Shown here piece by piece: positions 1 through 9,205 of a DNA stretch of 64,000 bases; position 1 is the first letter of the stretch; each line of letters starts with the position of its first letter. The notes under the pieces were generated by a model that worked only from the letters and a program-made list of their open reading frames with translations, did no database searches and was not told the origin of the DNA. Source of the DNA: Gimesia aquarii (lineage in GTDB: Bacteria; Planctomycetota; Planctomycetia; Planctomycetales; Planctomycetaceae); NCBI RefSeq assembly GCF_007748175.1, contig NZ_CP037422.1:2315231-2379230 (forward strand). Reading direction: 5' to 3'. The translations under genes were made by a program, and so were the position numbers.

Positions 1-142
1 ACCAGTCTCTTTCAATACAGAGTTAGAGAGATAACGATCTTGTTCTGAATACTTTTGTTCTAAAAGCATTCCTGATGATGTTTTTTTACGAACGACAGAA
101 TCAGGCCATTTCTGCGACGACTCACAGTAAACCGTTAATAGA

Positions 143-703
143 CTAGTCGTCCATAACGTCTTTTTCTTTTGCACCTGCGATGCTGTTGACCTTGCCTTCG
201 TATTTTTTGGTCAGGTCCTGCACATCGGACTTCGTATTATCGCGTTCGTCTTCACCCATCAACTTATCTTTTTCTGCCTGGTCAGCATGCTTATTCGCAT
301 CGCGACGGATGTTTCTGATCGAAACACGGGCCTCTTCTGCTAATTCTTTCACACGCGAGACAAGCTGACGGCGACGTTCAGTAGAGAGTGGGGGAATATT
401 TAATCGAACCACACGCCCGTCACTATTTGGTGCCAATCCGATGTTGCTGGCTTGAATGGCTTTGGAAATCTCTCCCACCATTTGCGCGTCGAAAGGACGA
501 ATCAGAATCTGTTGAGGCTCTGGAACACTGACGTTCGCCATTTGCTTTAATGGAGTCGGTGAACCGTAATAATCTACACGAATCGAATCCACAAGCCCTG
601 GTGTCGCACGACCTGTTCGAATGCCTTGTAACTGACCTTGCAAAACGTGAACCGCTTTGTCCATTCTCTCTTCAGCATCGAGTAAAATTTCGTCTTGGTC
701 CAT
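143..703 (-). CDS. frr: Ribosome recycling factor
   Basis: Cytoplasmic factor that, with EF-G, splits post-termination ribosomes for reuse. The protein is about 186 residues, the usual RRF length, and has the family hallmarks: an N-terminal helix with GIRTGRA, then VRLNIPPLSTERR, and a helical C-terminus with SIRNIRRDANK. The frame could open nine codons upstream at 730, but the family N-terminus aligns with the Met at 703 (MDQDEIL). In many bacteria frr follows tsf and pyrH. Here the upstream neighbour is the CBS-domain gene, and a terminator-like hairpin lies between them, so frr probably has its own promoter. The identity is secure from the sequence; the promoter is inferred. Confidence 0.96.
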   Translation of the reverse strand: MDQDEILLDAEERMDKAVHVLQGQLQGIRTGRATPGLVDSIRVDYYGSPTPLKQMANVSVPEPQQILIRPFDAQMVGEISKAIQASNIGLAPNSDGRVVRLNIPPLSTERRRQLVSRVKELAEEARVSIRNIRRDANKHADQAEKDKLMGEDERDNTKSDVQDLTKKYEGKVNSIAGAKEKDVMDD

Positions 704-914
704 GCCACAAATCCTTCGTAGAGCCAGCATTTCTGAGTTAAATTTTCAGGTGATGTTTTATCTTAGCCTTAAAAAATAACGGTATTTCCCAATTAACTAA
801 GATATCATTAAACACCACGCTTAATTCAAAAAGGGTCCTGAGTTCTCTGTACGAGAACAGGTACCGGCCCGATTTTAGTTAAACAGGAGATAAAATCAAA
901 CCGTCAGGAACGAG

Positions 915-947
915 AAAAACCAGCCGAAACGGGTCCGACTGGTTTTT
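915..947 (-). terminator. Intrinsic terminator of the CBS-domain gene
   Basis: Twelve-base arms at 915-926 and 936-947 surround a nine-base loop. Read on the minus strand, the stem is complete apart from one G-U wobble, and its 3' arm ends in five T. On the plus strand the same position is a C-A mismatch, so the minus-strand reading is favoured. It sits 55 bases after the stop of the CBS gene. Confidence 0.8.
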
Positions 948-1001
948 AAGAGTATTTTGCTCAATTCTTACTGGAAAATCACCATCTCCATGAATGTGAC
1001 A

Positions 1002-1481
1002 TCAGGAAATGGGAGACTCGGCCCGCTCAATAATTCCACTTAGGTAAAGCAGATTAATTTCAGCAGACTCAGTTGATTCAAATCGTAAATTTTTGTTTTC
1101 AGCCTGTAACAGATCACGACGACTGATTTGGCCTACCAGATAGCGATCATCGCGTACCACAGGCAGCCGGCGCGTTGCAGTGCTGAGAAAGATTTGGGCA
1201 ATTGTTAGTAAATCAGTATCTTCTGTAATAACTCTTGCTTCGGTATCCACGAAAGGAAAAATCTGCGAAGAGGGAAGCTGTTCGTAATTCGCTTTAATCA
1301 AAACTTCCATGCAACAGCGTTCAGAGAACACTCCCAACACTCTATTTTCTGCATCAACTACGGGAGCTCCTGAAATACGATGGCTCAATAACAACCCGAT
1401 TGCTTCGAGAACATCCATGTCCGGAGTTAAAGTGATTAACTTCGTTACCATAATGTCTTTTGCAAGCATTGGTTTGTTCAT
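1002..1481 (-). CDS. Tandem CBS-domain protein
   Basis: Small cytoplasmic protein of about 159 residues made almost entirely of two CBS motifs, which form a Bateman module. Such modules usually bind adenine nucleotides or S-adenosylmethionine and act as energy or ligand sensors. The first CBS contains AKDIMVTKLITLTPDMDV and ISGAPVVD; the second contains RRLPVVRDDRYLVG and QISRRDLL. The frame could begin 11 codons earlier at 1514, but the Met at 1481 has a GGGAG ribosome-binding site seven to eight bases upstream. No catalytic domain is attached, so it may regulate a partner encoded elsewhere. The ligand and partner cannot be told from this sequence. Confidence 0.9.
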   Translation of the reverse strand: MNKPMLAKDIMVTKLITLTPDMDVLEAIGLLLSHRISGAPVVDAENRVLGVFSERCCMEVLIKANYEQLPSSQIFPFVDTEARVITEDTDLLTIAQIFLSTATRRLPVVRDDRYLVGQISRRDLLQAENKNLRFESTESAEINLLYLSGIIERAESPIS

Positions 1482-1942
1482 CGCGACACTCCCTGTAAAA
1501 ATGATTTTAATCACACATGAAAATGAGACACACTACTAAAGAAATGAATTCCAAACGACTGAGAACGTGTGATCTCACTTTTAGAAATGAAATAACGCCA
1601 AATTGCGTTATTGAAAAATCGAATGTGGGAAACCTGTGTATTCTAACAGGAATTTAATGTAATCTCAAAAAGAATTCTGAAAACCAAGTATGAAGATACT
1701 GATTATCAAACACACTATCTTCTTCTAAAACAACAACTTAATGAATTCATAAAAAAACGGCACGAACGACGTTTTTTATCAGTTTTCTGAATCATACAGC
1801 AAGAGATAGAATGTCAGATCTATGAGAAGTCTGCTCAGGTGCCTATAATCTGAGCTTATGATGATTAAGAGAAACTTCTTCAGAAATTCTCCAGCTAAAA
1901 CGGAAATGCTGCCAGCTGACCAAATAATAGAAAATAGATTCA
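1482..1942. other. Divergent spacer with a perfect inverted repeat
   Basis: This 461-base region lies between the divergent CBS and AAA+ genes and should hold both promoters. It contains an 8-6-8 inverted repeat (AATAACGC / GCGTTATT) at 1591-1612, about 110 bases upstream of the CBS start. It also has a weaker A/T-rich hairpin at 1752-1777. I see no RNA gene and no convincing small ORF. Confidence 0.5.
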
Positions 1943-2923
1943 ATGTCAAATAGAGTGGAAATAGATGGGGTTGGTTTACACCTGGGCCGTGCTGACCAGA
2001 CAAGCAGTGAATGGATCGGTCAACATGAAGCATTAAAACAGCTGCTTGCCTGCTGGCTCGTGATTGATGAGAAAGACATGCCACTCACACCGCGTCTGGT
2101 TGGAACACCGGGAATTGGCAAAACTTCGCTCGCCATCGCAGGTGCGCGAACCAGAGATCAAGAGCTCTTCATTTATCAATGTACCGCTGACACACGACCG
2201 GAAGATCTGTTAGTCACCCCTGTTCTCGCCGAGAGTGGCAAGATTGCCTACCATGCTTCCCCACTGGTAACTGCAATGATTCGTGGTGGTATATGTGTAC
2301 TTGATGAAGGCAACCGGATGAATGAAAAATCATGGGCCAGCCTCGCACCACTTCTTGACCACCGCCGTTATATTGAATCAATTGTTGCCGGTCTGACAAT
2401 TCCGGCTCATCCCGAATTTCGATGTGCCGTGACCATGAATGAAGATGAATCCACGTTTGAAATTCCCGATTATATCCTCAGCCGTCTGCAACCCAGCATT
2501 ACTCTGGAACACCCTAATCGGGAAGATGAAAAGATGATCTTGCATTATCATATCCCCTTTGCAGACGAGCACATGCTCGACTTGACGGTCGATTTTTTAC
2601 AACAGTCTCATAGTTTAAAGCTCGATTTTTCAACCCGCGATGGAATTAATGTTTTAAGACTGGCATTGAAGCGGGCCGCTCAAGATAAAGATCACCCTCT
2701 CAGCAAAGATGTGATCTGGCTGGAATCACTCAAAAGCTGTCTGGGTGAGGATGCTTTAGATTTGGAGTCATTGTCCGAAAAACGAACACAAAGCCTGGGT
2801 GGAAATATGATGCCCATGGGACTGGGAGATTTCTTTTTCTCACCCGACAACCCATTACACCCAGACCGCGATGAAGATGATGATGATGAATTGGACTTTG
2901 ATGATGAGCCGGAAAAGTATTAG
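1943..2923 (+). CDS. MoxR-like AAA+ ATPase
   Basis: P-loop ATPase of 326 residues related to the MoxR/dynein-like (AAA_5) group, probably a chaperone-like remodelling enzyme in the cytoplasm. Walker A is GTPGIGKTS at about residues 54-62 and Walker B is ICVLDEGNR near 120. A sensor-1-like TMNEDES and an arginine-containing SRLQPSI follow. The C-terminus ends in a strongly acidic stretch ([15 protein letters not shown]) that could dock a basic partner. MoxR proteins are usually encoded beside a VWA-domain gene; none is adjacent here. The gene is convergent with the large PQQ-propeller gene downstream. The substrate is unknown. Confidence 0.8.
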   Translation: MSNRVEIDGVGLHLGRADQTSSEWIGQHEALKQLLACWLVIDEKDMPLTPRLVGTPGIGKTSLAIAGARTRDQELFIYQCTADTRPEDLLVTPVLAESGKIAYHASPLVTAMIRGGICVLDEGNRMNEKSWASLAPLLDHRRYIESIVAGLTIPAHPEFRCAVTMNEDESTFEIPDYILSRLQPSITLEHPNREDEKMILHYHIPFADEHMLDLTVDFLQQSHSLKLDFSTRDGINVLRLALKRAAQDKDHPLSKDVIWLESLKSCLGEDALDLESLSEKRTQSLGGNMMPMGLGDFFFSPDNPLHPDRDEDDDDELDFDDEPEKY

Positions 2924-2997
2924 CTGATTACATACCCGAATCTAGTCATCACTTACTCCACAAGATCAAAAGATACAGCAACCGCCAACAAAACTTA

Positions 2998-5900
2998 CTA
3001 CGGTTTCTGCGCAGCAACAGGTGGCTCTTCATAGCTGAGCCTGATCTGGAATGGTTCAACTAGAATGTTTTTTCGGTCTACATCAGGCACAATCCAGATA
3101 CGCGACCGATTGCTTCGAGTCGTTTCATTCAAAATTACTTTTCCACTACGTAAATCAACTAACTGCAAATCAATCTGCGGCCCCTCTCTTGAGGGATGCC
3201 CATTACTTGTTTGTCTTCCAAAGACTATCACCGGAAGATCGAGAAACAGTGAGAGATCCACTCCTTGAGATTCCAATGGGCATGACCACATTAATTCGCC
3301 AGTCTTACGGTCTATAGAATAGACTATCCCCCCATTAAAGCCGATTGAAGTCGCACTTAATAAACGATACGAAACGCCTTTTTTCCTACGAAACGGCTGA
3401 CTGGCAAACAGCAAATACTGCCGTGAATTTTGCAGCATAAACACACTTGTATGTTGAGCGGAAACTTTTTCTTTGACATTAAACTGCTTTTCACCCGTTC
3501 TCAAATCCAGAAATGAAATGGTTCTCTCATCATCGATCAGTACAACTTCATAATTTTGTCCAAGAGTGTAAATCGAAGACTCACTTAACTCTTGACTCCA
3601 GATCGCTTTGCCAGTTGTTAAATCTCGTAATTGCAGTCGACGGGGCTCTTTTGTTTCTGTGAGCAAGAACCGGTTAAAAGCAAATTTGGGAGACTCACCT
3701 TCGTCAAGTTTGAATGAACGTAGTACCTCACCATTCTGACCACTAAATAAGACATAGCGTGAATGAGATGAAAACGATTCAGAAGCAACCACGATGACAT
3801 GATCTGCATCGCCAAAATGCCTGCTGCCGTTTACAATTCCCTGTCGCTTCCATAATATTTTTCCTGTCAGCAATTCTGCTGCAATCAATTCATTGCCGAT
3901 CTGATATGTGATAAACTCTTCGTTAACTGCACCGATTTTTCCTAATAACTCACGATCCATGTTTCGCACTAAAAAATCGCGTAACACGGGAGTTTGCCCG
4001 TTGCGTTCTATGGAAATATAATCACGTACACTTGGTGGGCCTGCAATCATCCTTTGCTTCCATAATAATTCAGGTGGATGCGTGGAACTTGCATTCAAAG
4101 TATCAAGCACAAAAAAATGAGAGCCAAAATTAACAATCAGATATTGTTGATAGACTCGCGCAGAAAAATAAGGTTGGCCTGGCACTTCAATTTCTGCTTC
4201 AATCAACGGAAAAGCCCATTGTTGTTTTCCCTGACCGTCAAACGCGAAAAGAAATTCTTTTGCGGGACCAATCTCAATTCGGTAATTATCAAAGAGTGAA
4301 TTCGAGAGGCCAATCAACTCAACCGGCAAAGATAAATTCTGCCCCTTTGGATGTTCACCCTGATAAACTTGAGCTGCATCTTCTGGCCAACTGGAATGAG
4401 CCTGCTCCCATTTCTGAAAATCTGACTCAGAACGCCATTCCCGAACTAACTGCGCCGCAGTTTTTCCATCCATACAAATCAGATCCGGCCAACGTGTCTC
4501 CAATTCCTTCAATAACTCGGCAGCCTGCGAATAACGATTCAACTGAAGATAAATTTCCGCTAGCTTTGCAGTAGCAAACGCAGTCATGAGTGGTTGCTTT
4601 GAAGTTCTCAGATGCTCAAGGTGTAGCATCAATTTTCGATGAAGCTGCTGTTGTTGTGTTTCTGAACTCTCATTGATGGCTTGCTCAAATAATCGAATCA
4701 GCGCAACCCGGACTTGCTGTGATTCTGGTAGATTACCACAACAATAAATAAAACGTTCCAAGTCAGACCGTTCTGCGTTCACAAGATAATTCGTATAATA
4801 TTCGGAAAAGAGAGACCTAATCAGAGCTCGTTGCCTTGAAGATGCACGCCCGGCGATAAATTCGATTTGAGCTCGAATCCAACGATCCATACGTACAAAT
4901 GAACCGGCATGCGTTTTTTCCGCATGGAAAACATTCTTGAGCTCTGAAAGTCGGAAATAATTTTGAAATGCGCCTTCAATATTGCCTTGCCTTTGGTAAT
5001 TGATCGCCAGAATTTTAAAAAATTGCTGCTTTTGCTTATCGTTAACCAGGAATTTCTCTATTTTCGCTTTTTGATTTTGATGCTGATTGAAGTTGTACTC
5101 CAACTTACTTAGTAACAGTTCTGCATAAAGCCGTTTTGCTCGTAAAGTAGGCTTAATTTGAATCGATTTCTCTATTTTCTGCATCGCCTGATCAACATCA
5201 CCGGCATATAATTCAAGCTCGCCGCGCAACAGCTGGGCCAATGCTAAATCATCCGGCCGATTAGATTGACTGGCAAGACGAATTTGTTGCCAGATTGATT
5301 CCACAGACTGAAAGCCAACAACTTCTGTCTCATTCTGAGAGACAATCATTCCCTTTGCGGCGACGAGATTTCCAATTGCTGTCGCTGTTTTGATTTGTGA
5401 TCGTACGAGTACAAAACCATCAGAGAGACGTATGCACAAGATCTCACCAGTTTCAACTGGTTGATAATAGGTATCTTTGACAACAACTCCTCGCCCACTT
5501 GGTGCGCCAATCAGAGCCGATTTTGGCCAGGCGAGTGAACCATCACTCACTTTAATCGCTTCAATTTGATCATTACCAACTAATAATATTTTCCCTTCAT
5601 GAATGGCAGCCACGAAAAGGTTATCCTTACGAGGACGTGACCATAATAATCTTCCATCGAAAAGATTCAGGCATTGAATACTTTGCTGTTTGCGGGAATG
5701 AATCAAAACTCGATCCCCCACAATGATCGGAGCAAATTCTGCCCAACCTTCTACATTTTTGTAGGTCATACTTGAGTAAACCGCTAGCCTAGGGTCTATT
5801 TCGCCATCTTCCTCAAGTTTTCTCCACAGCAATCTGCGATTGACGGCATCGATGCCGATTGTACAACTGCTTCCAGTCTGACAGACAATCACGCCATGTG

Positions 5901-7560
5901 CATAAGAGGGGCTCAGGCCCAGTCTGCGACGCACGTGATCTACGGATCGACGATCTGTGGTATAGTCATTCGCAATCGAGTTGTTACTACGATACAACGA
6001 TTGTGTCCAGAGTGTTTTCCCTGTTTGAGAATCCAAAACTAAAAGTCGAAATTCCCGTCCTTCCTCTGCCAGACAGTAAAGTTTTCCATCTAACGGTAAT
6101 GGGGGGCCTAAGAAATAATGGCCTGAGTAATCAATCGCATTTTGTAGACGGGGACCACCGACCTCCCACATAAACTTTCCAGAATCGACTTCAAAAGCAA
6201 TAAGGCGATTGAAAGATTTTGGGACTCGTATATTTTCCTTATCCCGCATCGTGAAGTGATAAAACCCTCCAATAAATCCTACATTTTCGACGCTAAAGAC
6301 CAGCTTCCCATCCGAACTCAAATGCCCGGCGGTATAATCCTGCCAGGCGCGTTGTGCCAGATATTTTTCTAATGGAGTCTGAGGGGCGCCAGAAAATTCC
6401 TGATCTGAATTCTCTGCATCTTTTAGCAATTCATGATAGAGTGCATCGGTTAATGTAGTTTCCCAACTCAATTCGCCCGTCGAAAGAGAGACAGCCTTCA
6501 AATTGCGATGTGTTCTGAAAATAACCTTATCATTCACAATTATAGGGCTAGCCGCAGGTAGTACTCCTTCAAAGTGTTTGCGGCGATGTTTCCTCAGTTT
6601 CTGAACTAGCTCTTCTAACAAAGGTGCTGCTTGTAGATCATTACGACTCGAATGATTGATTGTAGAAAAACGCCAAAACGGTTTCGTCGAAGGAACAGCA
6701 AACCGGGCCGATGCCAAACGTGAAGGACCACCACGATACATGGCCCAACTTTTTTGTTCCTGTGCTGCTTTCAAGTCGGGATTACCAACCAGACGGGACA
6801 ACCATTCCACGGGATTTTCATCAGCTGTAAACAATGGCACTCTTTTTCCATTCGGAAATTGATATGCTTCTCCCTGAGTCAAGCGTGCTAACCGCATCAA
6901 TGCTTGACGGGATTTTCCCAAATTACCGATATGATACCAGCAGACGGCTAGTTTGAAGGTGAGATGTGGCTCCTTCGTTCCCGCTAAATCATGCTGATTA
7001 CGCAAAGCATCCCACTGCTGGATCGCTGCCCAGAAATCTCCCCGCTCAAAATAATAAGCCCCTAGGGAGTAAGCTGCATTCGCACCTGCTATCGTAAAGA
7101 AATAACGTCGAACAACGTCTTGTAACAGATTCACATCATGTTGTTCTTTTGCCTGAATCAAGAGTTGTTCTGCTGTAGCTCCATACTGCTGCGAATAAAT
7201 TCGTTTTCCTTCAGGTGGCAATTCAGCCATCGACTGTTGTGCCAAATGTTTTAGGCTGACAAACCCAGAATCTTTTTTACTGAAAATGTAATCTTCCGGT
7301 GCTTCTAATACCTTCTGCAACTCAGGAATTGAGATCGCATACTTTTCCTCTCCAATTAACTTTAAAGCTTCTTGATAACTTTTTGAGTACGTACGGCTCG
7401 TCGGAAAGAAATTTTGCAGTTCTGACTGATCCAGATTACGTAACGGTTGGGCGCTACAAGGAACGGAAAATGTAGCCAAATGAAACAGGAGAATCACTAC
7501 GAAACAAACATGGTGATAACTCAGTCTGCTAGACCTGTCTTGCTGAACTCGAGAAACCAT
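2998..7560 (-). CDS. Large exported PQQ-type beta-propeller protein with helical repeats
   Basis: Protein of 1520 residues with an N-terminal hydrophobic signal segment (about 16-37, ending near CSAQ). A TPR-like helical region follows at about 40-260. After it come many beta-propeller blades of the PQQ/PQQ-like type, each with strings such as GELSWE, GKTLWTQ, GRLLWSR and GKILWKRQ. A second helical segment (about 780-1050) separates two propellers. No dehydrogenase active site is evident, so a binding or scaffold role in the cell envelope is more likely than catalysis. The 719-residue protein encoded at 9206-11365 has the same N-terminal layout and is a paralogue. It is last in a minus-strand run of exported proteins. 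The function is unknown. Confidence 0.8.
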   Translation of the reverse strand: MVSRVQQDRSSRLSYHHVCFVVILLFHLATFSVPCSAQPLRNLDQSELQNFFPTSRTYSKSYQEALKLIGEEKYAISIPELQKVLEAPEDYIFSKKDSGFVSLKHLAQQSMAELPPEGKRIYSQQYGATAEQLLIQAKEQHDVNLLQDVVRRYFFTIAGANAAYSLGAYYFERGDFWAAIQQWDALRNQHDLAGTKEPHLTFKLAVCWYHIGNLGKSRQALMRLARLTQGEAYQFPNGKRVPLFTADENPVEWLSRLVGNPDLKAAQEQKSWAMYRGGPSRLASARFAVPSTKPFWRFSTINHSSRNDLQAAPLLEELVQKLRKHRRKHFEGVLPAASPIIVNDKVIFRTHRNLKAVSLSTGELSWETTLTDALYHELLKDAENSDQEFSGAPQTPLEKYLAQRAWQDYTAGHLSSDGKLVFSVENVGFIGGFYHFTMRDKENIRVPKSFNRLIAFEVDSGKFMWEVGGPRLQNAIDYSGHYFLGPPLPLDGKLYCLAEEGREFRLLVLDSQTGKTLWTQSLYRSNNSIANDYTTDRRSVDHVRRRLGLSPSYAHGVIVCQTGSSCTIGIDAVNRRLLWRKLEEDGEIDPRLAVYSSMTYKNVEGWAEFAPIIVGDRVLIHSRKQQSIQCLNLFDGRLLWSRPRKDNLFVAAIHEGKILLVGNDQIEAIKVSDGSLAWPKSALIGAPSGRGVVVKDTYYQPVETGEILCIRLSDGFVLVRSQIKTATAIGNLVAAKGMIVSQNETEVVGFQSVESIWQQIRLASQSNRPDDLALAQLLRGELELYAGDVDQAMQKIEKSIQIKPTLRAKRLYAELLLSKLEYNFNQHQNQKAKIEKFLVNDKQKQQFFKILAINYQRQGNIEGAFQNYFRLSELKNVFHAEKTHAGSFVRMDRWIRAQIEFIAGRASSRQRALIRSLFSEYYTNYLVNAERSDLERFIYCCGNLPESQQVRVALIRLFEQAINESSETQQQQLHRKLMLHLEHLRTSKQPLMTAFATAKLAEIYLQLNRYSQAAELLKELETRWPDLICMDGKTAAQLVREWRSESDFQKWEQAHSSWPEDAAQVYQGEHPKGQNLSLPVELIGLSNSLFDNYRIEIGPAKEFLFAFDGQGKQQWAFPLIEAEIEVPGQPYFSARVYQQYLIVNFGSHFFVLDTLNASSTHPPELLWKQRMIAGPPSVRDYISIERNGQTPVLRDFLVRNMDRELLGKIGAVNEEFITYQIGNELIAAELLTGKILWKRQGIVNGSRHFGDADHVIVVASESFSSHSRYVLFSGQNGEVLRSFKLDEGESPKFAFNRFLLTETKEPRRLQLRDLTTGKAIWSQELSESSIYTLGQNYEVVLIDDERTISFLDLRTGEKQFNVKEKVSAQHTSVFMLQNSRQYLLFASQPFRRKKGVSYRLLSATSIGFNGGIVYSIDRKTGELMWSCPLESQGVDLSLFLDLPVIVFGRQTSNGHPSREGPQIDLQLVDLRSGKVILNETTRSNRSRIWIVPDVDRKNILVEPFQIRLSYEEPPVAAQKP

Positions 7561-7666
7561 AGGCGAATGAAGAACTTCAACTTCCTGCTAAAAGAAACAC
7601 AACAATAAACAGGGCTCGAGCGAGCATCGAAACCCTTGACATTATCTGAACTGGTAGGATTGAGAA

Positions 7667-8347
7667 TTAATTGATGATCAATTCGGTGTCGGCAATAACT
7701 TCCTCTATTCCTTGATCATTTAACTGCCCCTTTTGGAACGCGCGATTTGCTTTTACATCACCCTGCCACATCATCACGTTCACTTCAGCACCTTTTGCGA
7801 CATTATACCCCACAGGGCCATCGGTCCCCAGATATACCGTCAAGGGAACGTTTTTAATCTCATTTTCTGTGGCGATCTTTTCCAGATCGGACTTCGCTGA
7901 CTCCGGCTCATCGGTTAGTACAACAACAAAAGCCGCCATCTTTTTATCTTGATGTAACTTCACTTCCTGATCAATTTTCTTAATCAGTGTTTTCGTATTG
8001 TCATCAAAATCACGTACAAAAATACCAACGACAGGTCGGTCTCCATACAAACAGCGGTAGCAGAGATGCTTCCCTCTATGAGCTCCAGTCACATCAACCA
8101 CATGAAAGGCAGGAGGCACTTCGCCAATTTCCATACCAGATCTAAAAGCCACTTCCTGCGTTTCATTCATTTCCAGCTCTTCAATGTCTGCTTCTATCTC
8201 TGGAATTTCAGCAGCCACTCCCAGTTCAGAATCTGGCTTAACGGGTTCAGAAACTTCAGTTTGCCCACAGCCAGAGAAAAGAGTGACTACAATCAAAGGA
8301 GCTACAACCGAGGTTGCCAGAATCTTGTTAAGTCTAATTCCCTGCAT
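7667..8347 (-). CDS. Thioredoxin-fold-like lipoprotein with a CYRC motif
   Basis: Predicted lipoprotein of 226 residues. The signal peptide ends in a lipobox (LFSGC, Cys at about 27), and a GGAG ribosome-binding site precedes the ATG. After a linker rich in Glu, the mature part has LCYRC followed by a hydrophobic strand (PVVGIFVR). A second strand (AAFVVVLT) and a cis-Pro-like VPLTVYLG also look like a thioredoxin or peroxiredoxin fold. The two Cys lie before the first core strand, not after it as in classical thioredoxin, so a redox role is plausible but not shown. It is encoded between a peroxiredoxin and a PQQ-propeller gene. Confidence 0.65.
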   Translation of the reverse strand: MQGIRLNKILATSVVAPLIVVTLFSGCGQTEVSEPVKPDSELGVAAEIPEIEADIEELEMNETQEVAFRSGMEIGEVPPAFHVVDVTGAHRGKHLCYRCLYGDRPVVGIFVRDFDDNTKTLIKKIDQEVKLHQDKKMAAFVVVLTDEPESAKSDLEKIATENEIKNVPLTVYLGTDGPVGYNVAKGAEVNVMMWQGDVKANRAFQKGQLNDQGIEEVIADTELIIN

Positions 8348-8383
8348 GGTATTTCTCCGCCATCATCAAACACAAACTGAAAT

Positions 8384-8456
8384 CTCACCCGCAAAATCAA
8401 TTGTATGCCGTCAACGCATCGACTGTCGAGTACGAAAGAGGAATTTTGCGGGTGAG
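8384..8456 (-). repeat. Long inverted repeat between two redox genes
   Basis: Perfect 14-base arms (CTCACCCGCAAAAT at 8384-8397 and its complement at 8443-8456) enclose 45 bases. The enclosed segment can itself fold (TCGAC t GTCGA, and ATGC/GCAT). It lies between the peroxiredoxin stop and the lipoprotein start, all on the minus strand. No T-run follows on either strand. It may act as an mRNA processing or stability element, an attenuator or an operator; the sequence does not decide. Confidence 0.6.
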
Positions 8457-8511
8457 TTGGCAGCCTGATACTGATAAGTTTCTCATAAACAAACCAGACA
8501 TTCGGACATCA

Positions 8512-9114
8512 CTATTTCAAGTTGTTGACGAGCTTCAGAATCGCTTTACTGTCGTCTGCTGCTTTCACTTTGGTATTTTTCATGACAACTTTACCATTCT
8601 TGTCAATCACAAAAGTCCAACGGGCAGCCGTCACACCTCGGGTCAATGATTCTTCTTTGCCATCAATTGTTCGCTTAATAGTGCCACCAGGTCTTAAGGG
8701 AACACCAAACTTCTTAGCCACCTTTCCATCTTCATCAGCCAGCAGAGTGAAATTGAGGTCATGCTCCTTTTTAAAGAGCCGGTGATTTCTTGCAGAGTCG
8801 CCACTGACTCCAACCACCTCTACATCTTTACCTTGAAGCTTTTTCATATCATCTCGAAATCCGCATGCCTGCTTTGTGCAGCCACCAGTTAAGTCTGCAG
8901 GATAGAAATAAACAACCAGTACTTTTTTGCCAACATAGTCTGTCGATTTCCAGCCTTTGCCTTGATCATCTGTCGCAGTGAAAGCAGGCGCAGAATCGCC
9001 GACATCCACTTTTCCAGGAGGACCTGAAACCTGACCAAACCCATTCGCTGAAAAACCACATAAACACAAAACACCGCACAACGAAGAGAAAGTTTTACGA
9101 TACAAACCTGTCAT
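8512..9114 (-). CDS. Exported PrxQ/BCP-type peroxiredoxin
   Basis: Thiol peroxidase of 200 residues that would reduce peroxides outside the cytoplasmic membrane. An N-terminal signal peptide (hydrophobic core about 9-25) precedes an AhpC/TSA domain. The active site reads DLTGGCTKQACGFRD: the first Cys matches the peroxidatic Cys, and the Cys five residues later matches the resolving Cys of atypical 2-Cys BCP/PrxQ enzymes. The usual Pro of TPGC is Gly here. An AAGG ribosome-binding site precedes the ATG. Most BCPs are cytoplasmic, so export is a notable difference. The neighbouring thioredoxin-like lipoprotein is a possible reductant. Confidence 0.9.
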   Translation of the reverse strand: MTGLYRKTFSSLCGVLCLCGFSANGFGQVSGPPGKVDVGDSAPAFTATDDQGKGWKSTDYVGKKVLVVYFYPADLTGGCTKQACGFRDDMKKLQGKDVEVVGVSGDSARNHRLFKKEHDLNFTLLADEDGKVAKKFGVPLRPGGTIKRTIDGKEESLTRGVTAARWTFVIDKNGKVVMKNTKVKAADDSKAILKLVNNLK

Positions 9115-9205
9115 TTCATTTACCTTATTTCAAAAGTTACAGATCATTGATTGTAAACCGACAATAAATCAGTCACCTGATTGTCCAAAAAAACATCTTA
9201 TTTCA

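Noticed and set aside
842-858. GTTCTC/GAGAAC inverted repeat as a LexA box near frr
   Set aside because: Spacing and half-sites do not match the known LexA patterns; six-base arms are short enough for chance.
1752-1777. A/T-rich hairpin as a terminator
   Set aside because: Only two G-C pairs, and no gene ends there on either strand; it lies between divergent genes.
1779-2084. Minus-strand frame of 101 codons opposite the AAA+ gene
   Set aside because: Overlaps the start of a well-supported gene and has no protein-like features.
5859-6173. Plus-strand frames inside the 1520-residue propeller gene
   Set aside because: Shadows of the propeller coding sequence on the other strand; no independent support.
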